From: Sandaracinaceae bacterium
Lineage (GTDB): Bacteria > Myxococcota_A > Polyangia > Polyangiales > Houyiibacteriaceae
DNA length: 64,000 nt
Direction: 5' to 3'
Assembly (NCBI GenBank): GCA_020633075.1
Contig: JACKEI010000004.1
Coordinates: 321,891 to 385,890, forward strand
Made by a program: the position numbers and the translations under genes. Shown in pieces: positions 33,931 to 41,837 of the stretch. Under the pieces are notes generated by a model, which saw nothing but the letters and a program-made list of their open reading frames with translations, was not told the origin of the DNA and made no database searches. Position 1 is the stretch's first letter, and each line of letters begins with the position of its first letter.

Positions 33931-35694
33931 GTGAACGCAGACGACATCCGGCAGGCTGCAGAGGCCCTCGAGGGCGCGCTCGGGGACCCGTGGGACGCGA
34001 CGCTCCCGACGAGCTACGCCGCGGCGCTGCGCCACGACGAGAGCGAGCTCTTCCCCCAAGACGGATGGGACGCCTTGCTCTCGCAAGACTACTTCGGCGC
34101 GTTCATCCCAACTGCCGAAGGGGGCCGGCTGCGGCGCTTCGACGAGCTGCTGCAGCTGGGTCGGGTGGTGTGCCGCCGCGACGTGACGCTGGGCGTGGCG
34201 GCGGGGCAGTGCCTGCTGGCGTCCCTGCCCGTGTGGATCGGCGGTGATGCCTCGCAGCGGGCGCGCGTGGCCACGCTGCTGCGTGCCGGAGGCGCCGGCG
34301 GGCTGGCCCTGACCGAGCAGGCGCATGGCAGCGACCTGGCCGCGAGCGAGCTGCGCGCCGTGGCGCGCGGTGACGGGTACCGGCTGGACGGCGAGAAGTG
34401 GTGCATCAACAACGCTACGCGCGGCGCCTTCATCACGGCGCTGGCGCGCACGGACGCGGACGGGGGCCCACGCGGCTTCTCGCTCTTCTGTGTGGACAAG
34501 GCGCGCGTAGTGGGCGGCCTCGCACCGTTGCCGCGGCTCCCGACGCATGGGGTGCGCGCGGCCGACATCAGCGGCATGCGCTTCGAGGGTGCGCAGGTCC
34601 GCGACGACACGCGCGTGGGCCGCGAGGGCGCGGGCCTGCCGCTGGTCCTGCGCACCATGCAGGTCTCCCGCACGCTGTGCGCGGCCTTCAGCCTGGGCGC
34701 AGCGGACAGCGCGCTGCGGCTGGCAACCGACTTTGCGCTGCGGCGCTCGCTCTACGGCGGGCCCATCATCGAGCTGCCCGCCGTGCGTGCCCGGCTCTCG
34801 CGCGCCTACCGTCGCGTCCTGCTGGCCGACGCCATCGCCCACGTGGGCACGCGCGCGCTCTCGGTCTTTCCGGAGCAGATGAGCCTGCTCTCGGCGGTGG
34901 TGAAGGTGGCCGTGCCGCAGCTCGCCATGGACGCCATCGCCGACTGCGCCGTGGTGCTGGGCGCGCGCCACTACCTGCGCGTGGGCCCGTACGCCGGGTT
35001 CCAGAAGCTGATGCGCGACGCCGCGCTGATCTCCCTCTTCGACGGGAGCGCCGAGGTCAACCGGCACATCCTCGCGGGGCAGCTCGGGCGGGTGTCGCTC
35101 GCGCGCGACGCGGAGCTGAGCAGCCGCGGCGACGACGTGCTGCGCGGCGTGCGCGCGGTCGCGGCGCTGGACCACGCGGTGCCCGACATGCGCTGGGACG
35201 CGCTCAAGACCAGCAACCGGGGGCGCGACGACCTGCTCACGGCCGCGCTGGTGAGCCGCGCCCCAGGCGGCGGTGACGCAGGCGGTGGTGATGCAGCCGG
35301 TGGTGATGCAGGCGGTGGTGGCGCAGACGACGCGGCCGCGCGCGCCATGGAGACGGTCGCCGCGCAGGTGCGCGCGCTGGACGCGGCCGTGCGCGCGCAG
35401 GAGGAGCGGGGTGACGCCAGCGCCACGAGCGCGCTCGCGGACCGCTACGTGTGGCTGACCGTCGCGGCCAGCGTGGCGCACGTGGCCGCCGCGTCCCCCC
35501 GCTGCGCTCTGGGCACGCACTTCGACGCCGAGGTGCTGGTGCATGACGCGCTCGCGCTGGGCGGGCTGCTGCCTGCCTCCGCGGCCGAGACCCGCGACGC
35601 GCCCATGCTCGACGCCCTGTTGAGTCTGCAGCGTGAGCGCCGCAGCTTCGGCCTCAACCCCTTCGCCATCGCGGACAGCGAGGTGCCGGCGTGA
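33931..35694 (+). CDS. Acyl-CoA dehydrogenase with long C-terminal extension
   Basis: The product is 587 residues. Residues of about 55-400 form an acyl-CoA dehydrogenase: GLALTEQAHGSDLAASELRA (FAD/substrate loop), GEKWCINNATRGAFI, RTLCAAFSLGAADSALRLAT and SLFDGSAEVNRHILAGQLGR. The usual active-site Glu region is conserved as DGSAEVNRHI. An Ala/Gly-rich linker (about 447-470) leads to a 115-residue helical tail, longer than the usual 380-residue enzyme. It introduces a 2,3 double bond in acyl-CoA or acyl-carrier substrates using FAD. The GTG at 33931 is where coding character begins; no Shine-Dalgarno sequence is visible. It overlaps the biotin carboxylase gene by GTGA. Confidence 0.85.
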   Translation: MNADDIRQAAEALEGALGDPWDATLPTSYAAALRHDESELFPQDGWDALLSQDYFGAFIPTAEGGRLRRFDELLQLGRVVCRRDVTLGVAAGQCLLASLPVWIGGDASQRARVATLLRAGGAGGLALTEQAHGSDLAASELRAVARGDGYRLDGEKWCINNATRGAFITALARTDADGGPRGFSLFCVDKARVVGGLAPLPRLPTHGVRAADISGMRFEGAQVRDDTRVGREGAGLPLVLRTMQVSRTLCAAFSLGAADSALRLATDFALRRSLYGGPIIELPAVRARLSRAYRRVLLADAIAHVGTRALSVFPEQMSLLSAVVKVAVPQLAMDAIADCAVVLGARHYLRVGPYAGFQKLMRDAALISLFDGSAEVNRHILAGQLGRVSLARDAELSSRGDDVLRGVRAVAALDHAVPDMRWDALKTSNRGRDDLLTAALVSRAPGGGDAGGGDAAGGDAGGGGADDAAARAMETVAAQVRALDAAVRAQEERGDASATSALADRYVWLTVAASVAHVAAASPRCALGTHFDAEVLVHDALALGGLLPASAAETRDAPMLDALLSLQRERRSFGLNPFAIADSEVPA

Positions 35695-37223
35695 GCCCCA
35701 AGCTGCTGGTCTTCAACCGCGGCGAGATCGCGCTGCGGGCGTGCCAAGCCGCGCGCGGCCTCGGCGTGCGCAGCGTGCTCTTCGTGACGCCGCCTGAGCG
35801 CACGTCGGTCGCCACGCGCTGGGCGGACGAGCTCTTCGAAGGGCCCCACGCCGACGCGGCGCGTTCGTTCGACGACCTCGAGCTGGTGCAGCGGGCCATC
35901 CGTGAGACCGGCGCCACCCACGTCTACCCGGGCTATGGGTTCTCGTCGGAGAAGGCGGCGCTGGCCACGGCCGTGGCCGCCGCGGGCGCACACTTCGTCG
36001 GGCCCAGCCCGGACGTGATCGAGCTGCTGGGCGACAAGCTGCGCGCCTGCACCTTCGCCGAGCGCGCTGGCCTCGCGCTCTTGTCGCTGCCCGACCTGGC
36101 CTCGTCGCCGGGGGTGGCGGCGGACTACCCCATCCTGCTCAAGGCGCGCGCGGGCGGCGGCGGTCGCGGCAACCTGCGCGTGGACGACCCAGCTGCGTAC
36201 GCGAGCGCGCGCGAGCAGCTCGGCGCGCGCGCGCAGCAGCTCTTCGGGGACAGCCGCCTCTTGGCGGAGCGCTTCGTCGAGCGCGCCCGGCACATCGAGC
36301 TCCAGTTCTTCGGCTTCGGCGAGCAGGGGGTGGCGCTCTTGGGCACGCGCGACTGCAGCCTGCAGCGCAACCACCAGAAGGTCATCGAAGAGGGCCCGGC
36401 GCCGGCGCACGTGCGGGCGGTGGTGGACGAGGCCGCGCCCGGCATTCGGGCTGCGCTCAGCGCGCTGCGCTACCGCGGCGCTGGCACGCTCGAGCTGCTG
36501 TGGGACCCCGCGCGCGCGCAGCTCTACTTCCTGGAGGTCAACGCGCGCATCCAGGTGGAGCACCCCGTCACGGAGCTGTTGATTGGACAGGACCTCGTGA
36601 CGTGGCAGCTGCGCGAGGCGCTGGGCTTGTGCGGGGATGAGCCGGTCGCGGCCCTCGAGGGCGTGCCCGCTGGGCAGGGCGCGGGGGCACACGCTGCGCA
36701 GCCGTCGGCGCACGCGACACCGGTGGCGCAGGCGGGCCGCGCGGGGCTTGCGGGGCACGCGATCGAAGCGCGCCTCTACGCCGAGGACCCGAGCGCAGGC
36801 TTCCTGCCGGCGGTCGGCCAGCTCACGCGCCTCGACCTCCCGCGCCTGCCCTTCTGCCGCTGGGACGCGGGCGTCACCCAGGGGGACACCCTCACCGCGC
36901 ACTACGACCCCATGATCGCCAAGCTGATCGTCAGCGGCGCGACACGCGCCGAGGCCTTCGCGCGGCTGCGCCTGGCTCTGGATCACACGCACGTGCAGGG
37001 CGTGCGCACCAACCTCGCCTTCCTGCGCGCGTTGGCCTCGGACGAGCGCGTGCTGGCCGACGAGCACGACACCGGCTTCATCGAGCGCGAGCGCCCCGGC
37101 ATGGGCGCGCCCGCCGAGCCGGACGAGGCGCTGCTGCGGGACGCGGACGCGCTGCTGGCGCTCTTGGAGGCGCCCGTTGCGGACAGCGCCCCGAGCACGT
37201 GGCGCAGGGGGCACGCGCGATGA
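35691..37223 (+). CDS. Acyl-CoA carboxylase biotin carboxylase subunit
   Basis: The product is 510 residues. The N domain starts LLVFNRGEIALRACQAARGL; the ATP-grasp region has LLKARAGGGGRGNLRV at about 148-163 and the catalytic strand FLEVNARIQVEHPVTELLIG at about 284. The C domain has HAIEARLYAEDPSAGFLPA. These are all hallmarks of biotin carboxylase, which carboxylates biotin with ATP and bicarbonate. It lies between the acyl-CoA dehydrogenase (GTGA overlap) and the biotin carrier gene (ATGA overlap) and faces the carboxyltransferase gene across a divergent promoter. An Ala/His-rich insertion near 325-345 is unusual for this subunit. Confidence 0.92.
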   Translation: MSPKLLVFNRGEIALRACQAARGLGVRSVLFVTPPERTSVATRWADELFEGPHADAARSFDDLELVQRAIRETGATHVYPGYGFSSEKAALATAVAAAGAHFVGPSPDVIELLGDKLRACTFAERAGLALLSLPDLASSPGVAADYPILLKARAGGGGRGNLRVDDPAAYASAREQLGARAQQLFGDSRLLAERFVERARHIELQFFGFGEQGVALLGTRDCSLQRNHQKVIEEGPAPAHVRAVVDEAAPGIRAALSALRYRGAGTLELLWDPARAQLYFLEVNARIQVEHPVTELLIGQDLVTWQLREALGLCGDEPVAALEGVPAGQGAGAHAAQPSAHATPVAQAGRAGLAGHAIEARLYAEDPSAGFLPAVGQLTRLDLPRLPFCRWDAGVTQGDTLTAHYDPMIAKLIVSGATRAEAFARLRLALDHTHVQGVRTNLAFLRALASDERVLADEHDTGFIERERPGMGAPAEPDEALLRDADALLALLEAPVADSAPSTWRRGHAR

Positions 37224-37696
37224 GCACGGCGCAAGAAGACCGCCTCGCTGCCTGGGCTGCCGCGCGCCCGGACGTCCGCGCCGTGCGGGTCTGCACAGCC
37301 GGCGTCGAGATCCACTACACCGACGGGCGCGTGCTGCTCGCCTCTCGCTCGCCGGACGACAGCTCCTGGGTGGACGTGCGCACACCCGGTCAGCCGACCC
37401 TGCGCAGCGGCCCACGAGCCCCCCGCTCCGCCTTTGGTGCCTTCGGCGGCGCTGGCCCGGAGCGCGCGCGTGCACCCGGCGACGTGCGGGCACCGTCCGC
37501 CGGCACGCTGGTCCGGCTGCTGGTGCAGGAGGGCGACCGCGTCGAGGCCGGCCAGCTGCTGGGCGTGATCGAGCTGATGAAGATGGAGATCGAGCTGCGC
37601 GCCGACGTGAGCGGGCGCGTGCGCGACTGCCGCGTCACCGCCGGTCAGAGCGTGGCCCGCGACGCCGCGCTGCTGCGCATCGACCCCGCGGGCTGA
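37220..37696 (+). CDS. Biotin carboxyl carrier protein
   Basis: The product is 158 residues. The C-terminal biotinyl domain (about 85-156) has the biotinylation motif ELMKME with Lys121, preceded by APSAGTLVRLLVQEGDRVEA and followed by VRDCRVTAGQSVARDAALL. The N-terminal 80 residues are an unrecognised region with a Pro/Ala/Gly-rich hinge. It carries carboxybiotin between the biotin carboxylase encoded just upstream and the carboxyltransferase at 32307. The ATG at 37220 overlaps the TGA of the carboxylase gene. With this gene all three acyl-CoA carboxylase activities are present in the locus. Confidence 0.9.
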   Translation: MSTAQEDRLAAWAAARPDVRAVRVCTAGVEIHYTDGRVLLASRSPDDSSWVDVRTPGQPTLRSGPRAPRSAFGAFGGAGPERARAPGDVRAPSAGTLVRLLVQEGDRVEAGQLLGVIELMKMEIELRADVSGRVRDCRVTAGQSVARDAALLRIDPAG

Positions 37697-38218
37697 GCGT
37701 CGGGGCACTCATCGAAAGTGGGAAACCGATTCAAATTGGGCACCTCGCGCTCAAGCCTGTCCACCCATCGAATCTCACAAGACACCTTGAAATAGGCGGA
37801 ATTGAGCACCCCGGGCTGAAGCCCGGGGCAGCAAACTAGGCCGCGTGTCGTGGACAAGTCCACCCCCCAAAGGGGGGCGGACTGCGCGATAGAAAGCTGG
37901 TGAGCCCTCGGACTGAACCGGGCGGAAGCCCCCAGTGTCCGAGTACCTCATGTAGAACGACGCCTGCCTCCCCACCACGTAGTCCACCCCCCGTAGGGGG
38001 GGACTTGATGTGCACGATCACCTGGTCTGCTGCCCCGGGCTTTCAGCCCGGGGTGCCCAATTTCAAGCGGTTTTCCCCCTTTCTGATGAGCGCTCGAGCT
38101 CTCAGCCCAGGGTGCCCAAAGCCCTTCGCACCGTCGGGGCGCGTGACCACCGTAGGCCACGTGGCGGGGGTCTAGGACCTCAATTCAACCGTCCTTCCGC
38201 CTTCCGAGCGAGCAGGCT
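37697..38218. repeat. Intergenic inverted-repeat cluster
   Basis: There is no gene in these 522 bp. Two self-complementary units, 37809-37828 (CCCCGGGC/GCCCGGGG arms) and 38033-38053 (CCCCGGGCT/AGCCCGGGG arms), face each other with about 70 bp of similar flanking sequence in opposite orientation (roughly 37801-37872 and 37990-38062). A partial third copy lies near 38103. Two C6-N3-G6 hairpins are at 37863-37877 and 37987-38001. It separates the biotin carrier gene from the convergent carrier-protein gene, so transcription termination is a likely role. The family resembles REP-type repeats. Confidence 0.7.
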
Positions 38219-38452
38219 CTACAGTCCCGCCACGAACGCGCACAGCTGGCCGAAGGTCTGCAGCGTGCGTGCGTCCTCCTGCGTGACCTCGATGTCCCAC
38301 TCCTCTTCGAGGTCGGTGAGCAGGTCCAGGCTGGTCAGGCTGTCCATGTTGAGGTCCGCGACGAAGCGCGTCTCGGGGCGGATGGCGCTCGGCTCGACGC
38401 GGCAGATGTCGGCGACGAGGGTGCGCAGCTGGTCTTCGGTGATCTTGGCCAT
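38219..38452 (-). CDS. Acyl carrier protein
   Basis: The product is 77 residues, a typical ACP. The phosphopantetheine site is NMDSLTSLD with Ser38, in a four-helix pattern (LRTLVADICRVEPSAIRPET at the front, LQTFGQLCAFVAGL at the end). After activation by a phosphopantetheinyl transferase it carries acyl chains. It is the last gene of the minus-strand run from 43479 and follows the haem-oxygenase-like protein by 37 bp. It lies apart from the other carrier (43189-43479) and differs in sequence, so the two probably serve different enzymes of the locus. Confidence 0.9.
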   Translation of the reverse strand: MAKITEDQLRTLVADICRVEPSAIRPETRFVADLNMDSLTSLDLLTDLEEEWDIEVTQEDARTLQTFGQLCAFVAGL

Positions 38453-38489
38453 GAGGGTCTTCTCTCTCTTCGGTTCGTTCGGCGTGTGC

Positions 38490-39179
38490 TCAGGCCTGCG
38501 GCGCGAGCGTCGCGCGGACCAGGTCGTCCAGCATGAAGCGCTTGATGTGTCCGCCCAGGCGGATGGTCTCGGCCAGCACGTCGGCGTCGCGTGGGTCGTG
38601 GCAGTACTGGGCCAGCATGTCCTTGCCCTCGGCGCTGTGCTCCGCGTCGAGCTCGCCGTGCTCCTGCACGAAGCTGACCGCCTTCTTCTGCTCGCCCTCG
38701 AGGGTCTTCACCAGCTGGGCCCCCACCACGGGCGCCAGCTTGGCGGCCATCCCCTCGAGGAAGTAGAGCACGCCCATCGCCGCCATCGGCGGCCGCTGCG
38801 TGACCTCGTAGTGGAAGAAGTTCACCCACGCCCACGTCCCCGGCAGCGGCTGGCTCGCGAGCACCTCCTCGCGCGAGTGACCGAGCAGCACGAGGTCGTC
38901 CAGGGCCATCAGCTCGTGACCCATCTCGTGCGCGGAGTGATGCAGGATCCACTGACGCAGCGCGAGCAGCTCGGGGTCCATCCGGCGCGCGGAGAGCGGC
39001 GTGAACGACGAGGTCAGCCGCACGTAGTGAAAGGCCTGCTGGAGGTACGCCTCGTACAGCGGGCGCACGTGCTCCCCCGCGCGCAGGTGCCGCACGAAGG
39101 CGCTCTCTTCGAGCAGCACCAGGGAGTCGGCGAGGACGGCGTCGAGGCGCGTGATCAGGGCGGTGTTGGTCGTGGTCAT
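38490..39179 (-). CDS. Haem-oxygenase-like diiron oxidase (iron-containing redox enzyme family)
   Basis: The product is 229 residues, all helical. Likely metal ligands sit in ILHHSAHEMGHEL (His84, Glu85, His88 of about 79-91), FLEGMA (Glu142) and QEHGELDAEHSAEG (His174, Asp178, His181). The spacing is that of PF14518-like haem-oxygenase-fold diiron proteins such as UndA and BesC, which cleave C-C or C-N bonds or make alkenes with O2. The substrate here is unknown. It sits beside an acyl carrier protein and an alpha/beta hydrolase (ATGA overlap), so an acyl-ACP substrate is a reasonable inference. The ATG at 39179 fits the overlap. Confidence 0.75.
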   Translation of the reverse strand: MTTTNTALITRLDAVLADSLVLLEESAFVRHLRAGEHVRPLYEAYLQQAFHYVRLTSSFTPLSARRMDPELLALRQWILHHSAHEMGHELMALDDLVLLGHSREEVLASQPLPGTWAWVNFFHYEVTQRPPMAAMGVLYFLEGMAAKLAPVVGAQLVKTLEGEQKKAVSFVQEHGELDAEHSAEGKDMLAQYCHDPRDADVLAETIRLGGHIKRFMLDDLVRATLAPQA

Positions 39180-40012
39180 GAGTCGAGGCTCTCGGGGGTT
39201 GCGAGGGGCGCTCCGCAGGTGGTGCGCAGGAAGATGTCGGCGACGTGCGCGGGGCACTCGAGGGGCGGGTAGTGCCCCACGCCGGGGAGGACGTGCAGGA
39301 CGCTGTGTGCGATGAGCTCGCGCAGGCGTTCGGTGTGCTTGGCGTTGAAGATGCGGTCCGCGTCACCCCAGAGCAGCGCCGCGGGGATGCGGTTGGCGCG
39401 CAGCGCGTCCTCTAGGTCCACATCGAGGGCCGCGTCCAGCATCTGCGTGGCGGCGACGGCGCGCGCGTCGAAGTCACGGGGGTTCCAGATCTGATCGAAG
39501 TAGTGGGCGAAGTAGGTCCGCACGCCCGGGCCGTCCAGGCCGATGTGCTGGCGCAGGCTGGAGCGCTCGAGGTCGCCGTGGTCGAGCCCTAGGTGCTCCC
39601 GAGCGAACGCCGCCGCGCCTCGCTCGTAGATGGCGGTGCGTACCGTCTCCCGCCGGATGCGGGCTACGCGCCGCCCGCCGGAGGCCATGAGCAGGAGCTG
39701 GGCGGGCGGGTGGGCGAGCTGCCCGGCGAGCGCGATCGAGAGGGTGGCCCCCAGGGAGACGCCGCCCAGCGCGTAGGGGGCGCGCGCGACCCCGCGCTCC
39801 GTGAGCTGCGCCCGCACGTCGTCCAGCAGCCGCTCGAAGAGCGCGGGGGCCGTGTAGTCGAAGGTGCCGAGCGCGCGCGCACCGAAGCCCGGGTAGTCGA
39901 GGGCCTGCACTTCTGCGCGGTCTCCCAGCGCGCCCGCGAGCGGCGCGTAGAGCGCGCTGTCGTGGCCCAGCGGGGGCAGCAGCACCAGCGTGCGGCAGGG
40001 CGCGCTGCTCAT
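39176..40012 (-). CDS. Alpha/beta hydrolase (thioesterase-like role possible)
   Basis: The product is 278 residues. It has oxyanion-side LPPLGHDS at the N terminus, the nucleophile elbow GVSLG with Ser86, the acid strand LLWGDADRIF and the catalytic His in GVGHYPPLE. It looks cytoplasmic. The fold covers esterases, thioesterases and C-C hydrolases, and position alone cannot choose between them. Its start overlaps the SDR stop and its stop overlaps the diiron-protein start, so it works in the same pathway. Release of the acyl product from a carrier protein would fit. Confidence 0.85.
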   Translation of the reverse strand: MSSAPCRTLVLLPPLGHDSALYAPLAGALGDRAEVQALDYPGFGARALGTFDYTAPALFERLLDDVRAQLTERGVARAPYALGGVSLGATLSIALAGQLAHPPAQLLLMASGGRRVARIRRETVRTAIYERGAAAFAREHLGLDHGDLERSSLRQHIGLDGPGVRTYFAHYFDQIWNPRDFDARAVAATQMLDAALDVDLEDALRANRIPAALLWGDADRIFNAKHTERLRELIAHSVLHVLPGVGHYPPLECPAHVADIFLRTTCGAPLATPESLDS

Positions 40013-40827
40013 GGCTCGTCGCGCCCCGGACCCGCGCTCACCGCCGGCAGCAGCTGTGCGCGCAGGGCTGCGGTGGCCCCGTCGTCCAGCAGCAGCGCCT
40101 GCCCGTTGGGCACCGCCTGCTCCGGCTCCACCAGGTGCAGGGCCTGGTCCACGACCTCGTCCGCCGTGAGCAGGCGACCTGTGCGGGTGAGCTGCGCGAA
40201 CGCGGCGCGCACCTGCTCCGGGACCCGCTCGCGCACGTTCTCGGTGTCCACGATGCCGGGGTGCACGACGTTGCAGCTGACCCCGTCGCGCCCGAACTCC
40301 GACGCGAACGCCAGGGCCAGCCCGCCGAGCGCGGCCTTCTCGGCGATGTACACGGCCTGCCCCACGCCACCCACCTGGGACGCGAGGCTCCCCACCACCA
40401 GCAGGCGGCCCGTGCCGCGGCGGCGCATGAGGCGGGCCGCCGCGCGCAAGACGCCGTAGGCACCCACCACGTTGCTGCGGAGCGACTCCTCCAGCTGCTC
40501 CGGTTTCAGCCCCACGATGGGTGTGTGCGCGGCGAAGGCGTGCGCGCTGTGCACCAAGATCCGCGGCGGCGCGTCACGCAGCGCATCGCCGAGCGCGGCC
40601 ACGCTCCCGCTGTCCGCGAGGTCGAGCGCGTGCGCGCAGGCCGCAACGGCCCCCAGCTCCCGCAGCTGCGCGAGGGCGGCGAGCACGGTGGGGCTCGCGG
40701 GGTCGCGGGCCGTGATGTGCACCGCCGCGCCGCGCTCCGCGAACGCCCGCGCGAAGGCCAGCCCGAGGCCGCGCTTGCCCCCCGTGACCCACGCGCGGTG
40801 CCCCTCCCACGGGCGCGCCCCCGTCAT
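40009..40827 (-). CDS. Short-chain dehydrogenase/reductase
   Basis: The product is 272 residues. The Rossmann glycine motif is TGGKRGLG (15-22) and the catalytic set is Ser147, Tyr160 and Lys164 (VGSLAS and YIAEK). The usual NNAG strand reads VHSAHA instead, a variation of the classical motif. It reduces or oxidises a keto/hydroxyl group with NAD(P)H, perhaps the beta-keto group made by the KAS III. It is coupled on both sides by ATGA overlaps to the KAS III and hydrolase genes. An alternative view is FabI-like enoyl reduction, but the YxxxK form favours the classical SDR type. Confidence 0.87.
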   Translation of the reverse strand: MTGARPWEGHRAWVTGGKRGLGLAFARAFAERGAAVHITARDPASPTVLAALAQLRELGAVAACAHALDLADSGSVAALGDALRDAPPRILVHSAHAFAAHTPIVGLKPEQLEESLRSNVVGAYGVLRAAARLMRRRGTGRLLVVGSLASQVGGVGQAVYIAEKAALGGLALAFASEFGRDGVSCNVVHPGIVDTENVRERVPEQVRAAFAQLTRTGRLLTADEVVDQALHLVEPEQAVPNGQALLLDDGATAALRAQLLPAVSAGPGRDEP

Positions 40828-41837
40828 GGCTCCCACCGCAGCAGGGCGGCCCCCGCCGTGAAGCCTCCGCCCGTGGCGACACACACCACCCAGTCTCCCG
40901 GCTGCAGGCGCCCCTCGCTGGCCGCCTCGCTCAGCACCAGCGGCACCGACGCGGCCGTGCAGTTGCCCACGCGGGGGAAGTTGATGTGCGTGCGCCCGAG
41001 CTCGACACCCAGCGTCTCGCACACGCGCAGCACGATGTTCGCGCTGGCCTGGTGAAACGCGAAGAAGCCCACGTCGCTCAGCGAGAGGCCATGCTGCTCG
41101 CAGATGCGTCGCGTGAGCGAGCTCATCTCCGACACGGCGCGCTCGAAGATCGCCCCGCCGTCGCGCATGGTGATGTGGTGCAGGCCCTGCGCGACGGTCT
41201 CCGGCGTGGTGGGCTGCCGCGTGCCGCCGCCGGGCACGGAGATCAGGTCCCAGAACTGACCGTCCGCGAAGAGCTGTGTGTCCACCACGCCCACCTCGCC
41301 GGGCCGACAGCGCTCCAGCAAGACACCCGCTGCACCGTCGCCGAAGAGCATGACCGTGCGCCGGTCTTGCTTGTCGAGGAACGCGCTGCGCACCTCCGCC
41401 GCGACCACTAGCACGCGCTCGTCGCCCGTCTGGATGCAGCGGCGCCCGTAGTCGAGCGCATAGAGGAAGCCGCCGCACGCAGCCACCAGGTCCACGCACG
41501 GGAAGAGCGCCCCCTTGGCGAAGAGGGACTGCGTGACGCAGGCGGTGCTCGGCGTCGGCACGTCCGGGGACACGGTGGCCACGATCAGGCGGTCGATGTC
41601 TCCGGGCGCGTACCCGCTCTTGGCTAGGAGGGCCTCGCACACCTGCGCGGCGAGCCCGCTCGTCGCGTCGCCCGGCTCGCACCAGCGCCGCTCCTCGATG
41701 CCGAGGTTCTCGCGCACCCACTTGTCGCGCAGGCGCAGCGAGTAGGTGTCGATGACGTCCTGGTTGGTCCACACGCGCGGGGGCAGGTAGTGGGCCACCG
41801 CGGAGACGCGGCAGCCTGTCGACGTGGTGGTGATCAT
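40824..41837 (-). CDS. 3-oxoacyl-ACP synthase III-like ketosynthase
   Basis: The product is 337 residues, typical of KAS III. Catalytic residues can be placed: Cys121 in VAACGGF, His262 in AFHQAS and Asn292 in VGNCTAAS. The first step uses an acyl-CoA or acyl-ACP, then condensation with malonyl-ACP. An active enzyme is likely. Neighbours are the AMP-ligase upstream and the SDR downstream, both with 4-bp overlaps. A ketosynthase together with ACP, SDR and acyl-CoA carboxylase could start or extend a chain outside primary metabolism. No chain-length-factor or FabF-type gene is in the window. Confidence 0.9.
   Translation of the reverse strand: MITTTSTGCRVSAVAHYLPPRVWTNQDVIDTYSLRLRDKWVRENLGIEERRWCEPGDATSGLAAQVCEALLAKSGYAPGDIDRLIVATVSPDVPTPSTACVTQSLFAKGALFPCVDLVAACGGFLYALDYGRRCIQTGDERVLVVAAEVRSAFLDKQDRRTVMLFGDGAAGVLLERCRPGEVGVVDTQLFADGQFWDLISVPGGGTRQPTTPETVAQGLHHITMRDGGAIFERAVSEMSSLTRRICEQHGLSLSDVGFFAFHQASANIVLRVCETLGVELGRTHINFPRVGNCTAASVPLVLSEAASEGRLQPGDWVVCVATGGGFTAGAALLRWEP

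Noticed and set aside
33784..35544. Long minus-strand open frame opposite the acyl-CoA dehydrogenase
   Set aside because: The composition is His/Arg/Gln-rich and without motifs, whereas the plus strand has clear dehydrogenase motifs and an overlap with the next gene.
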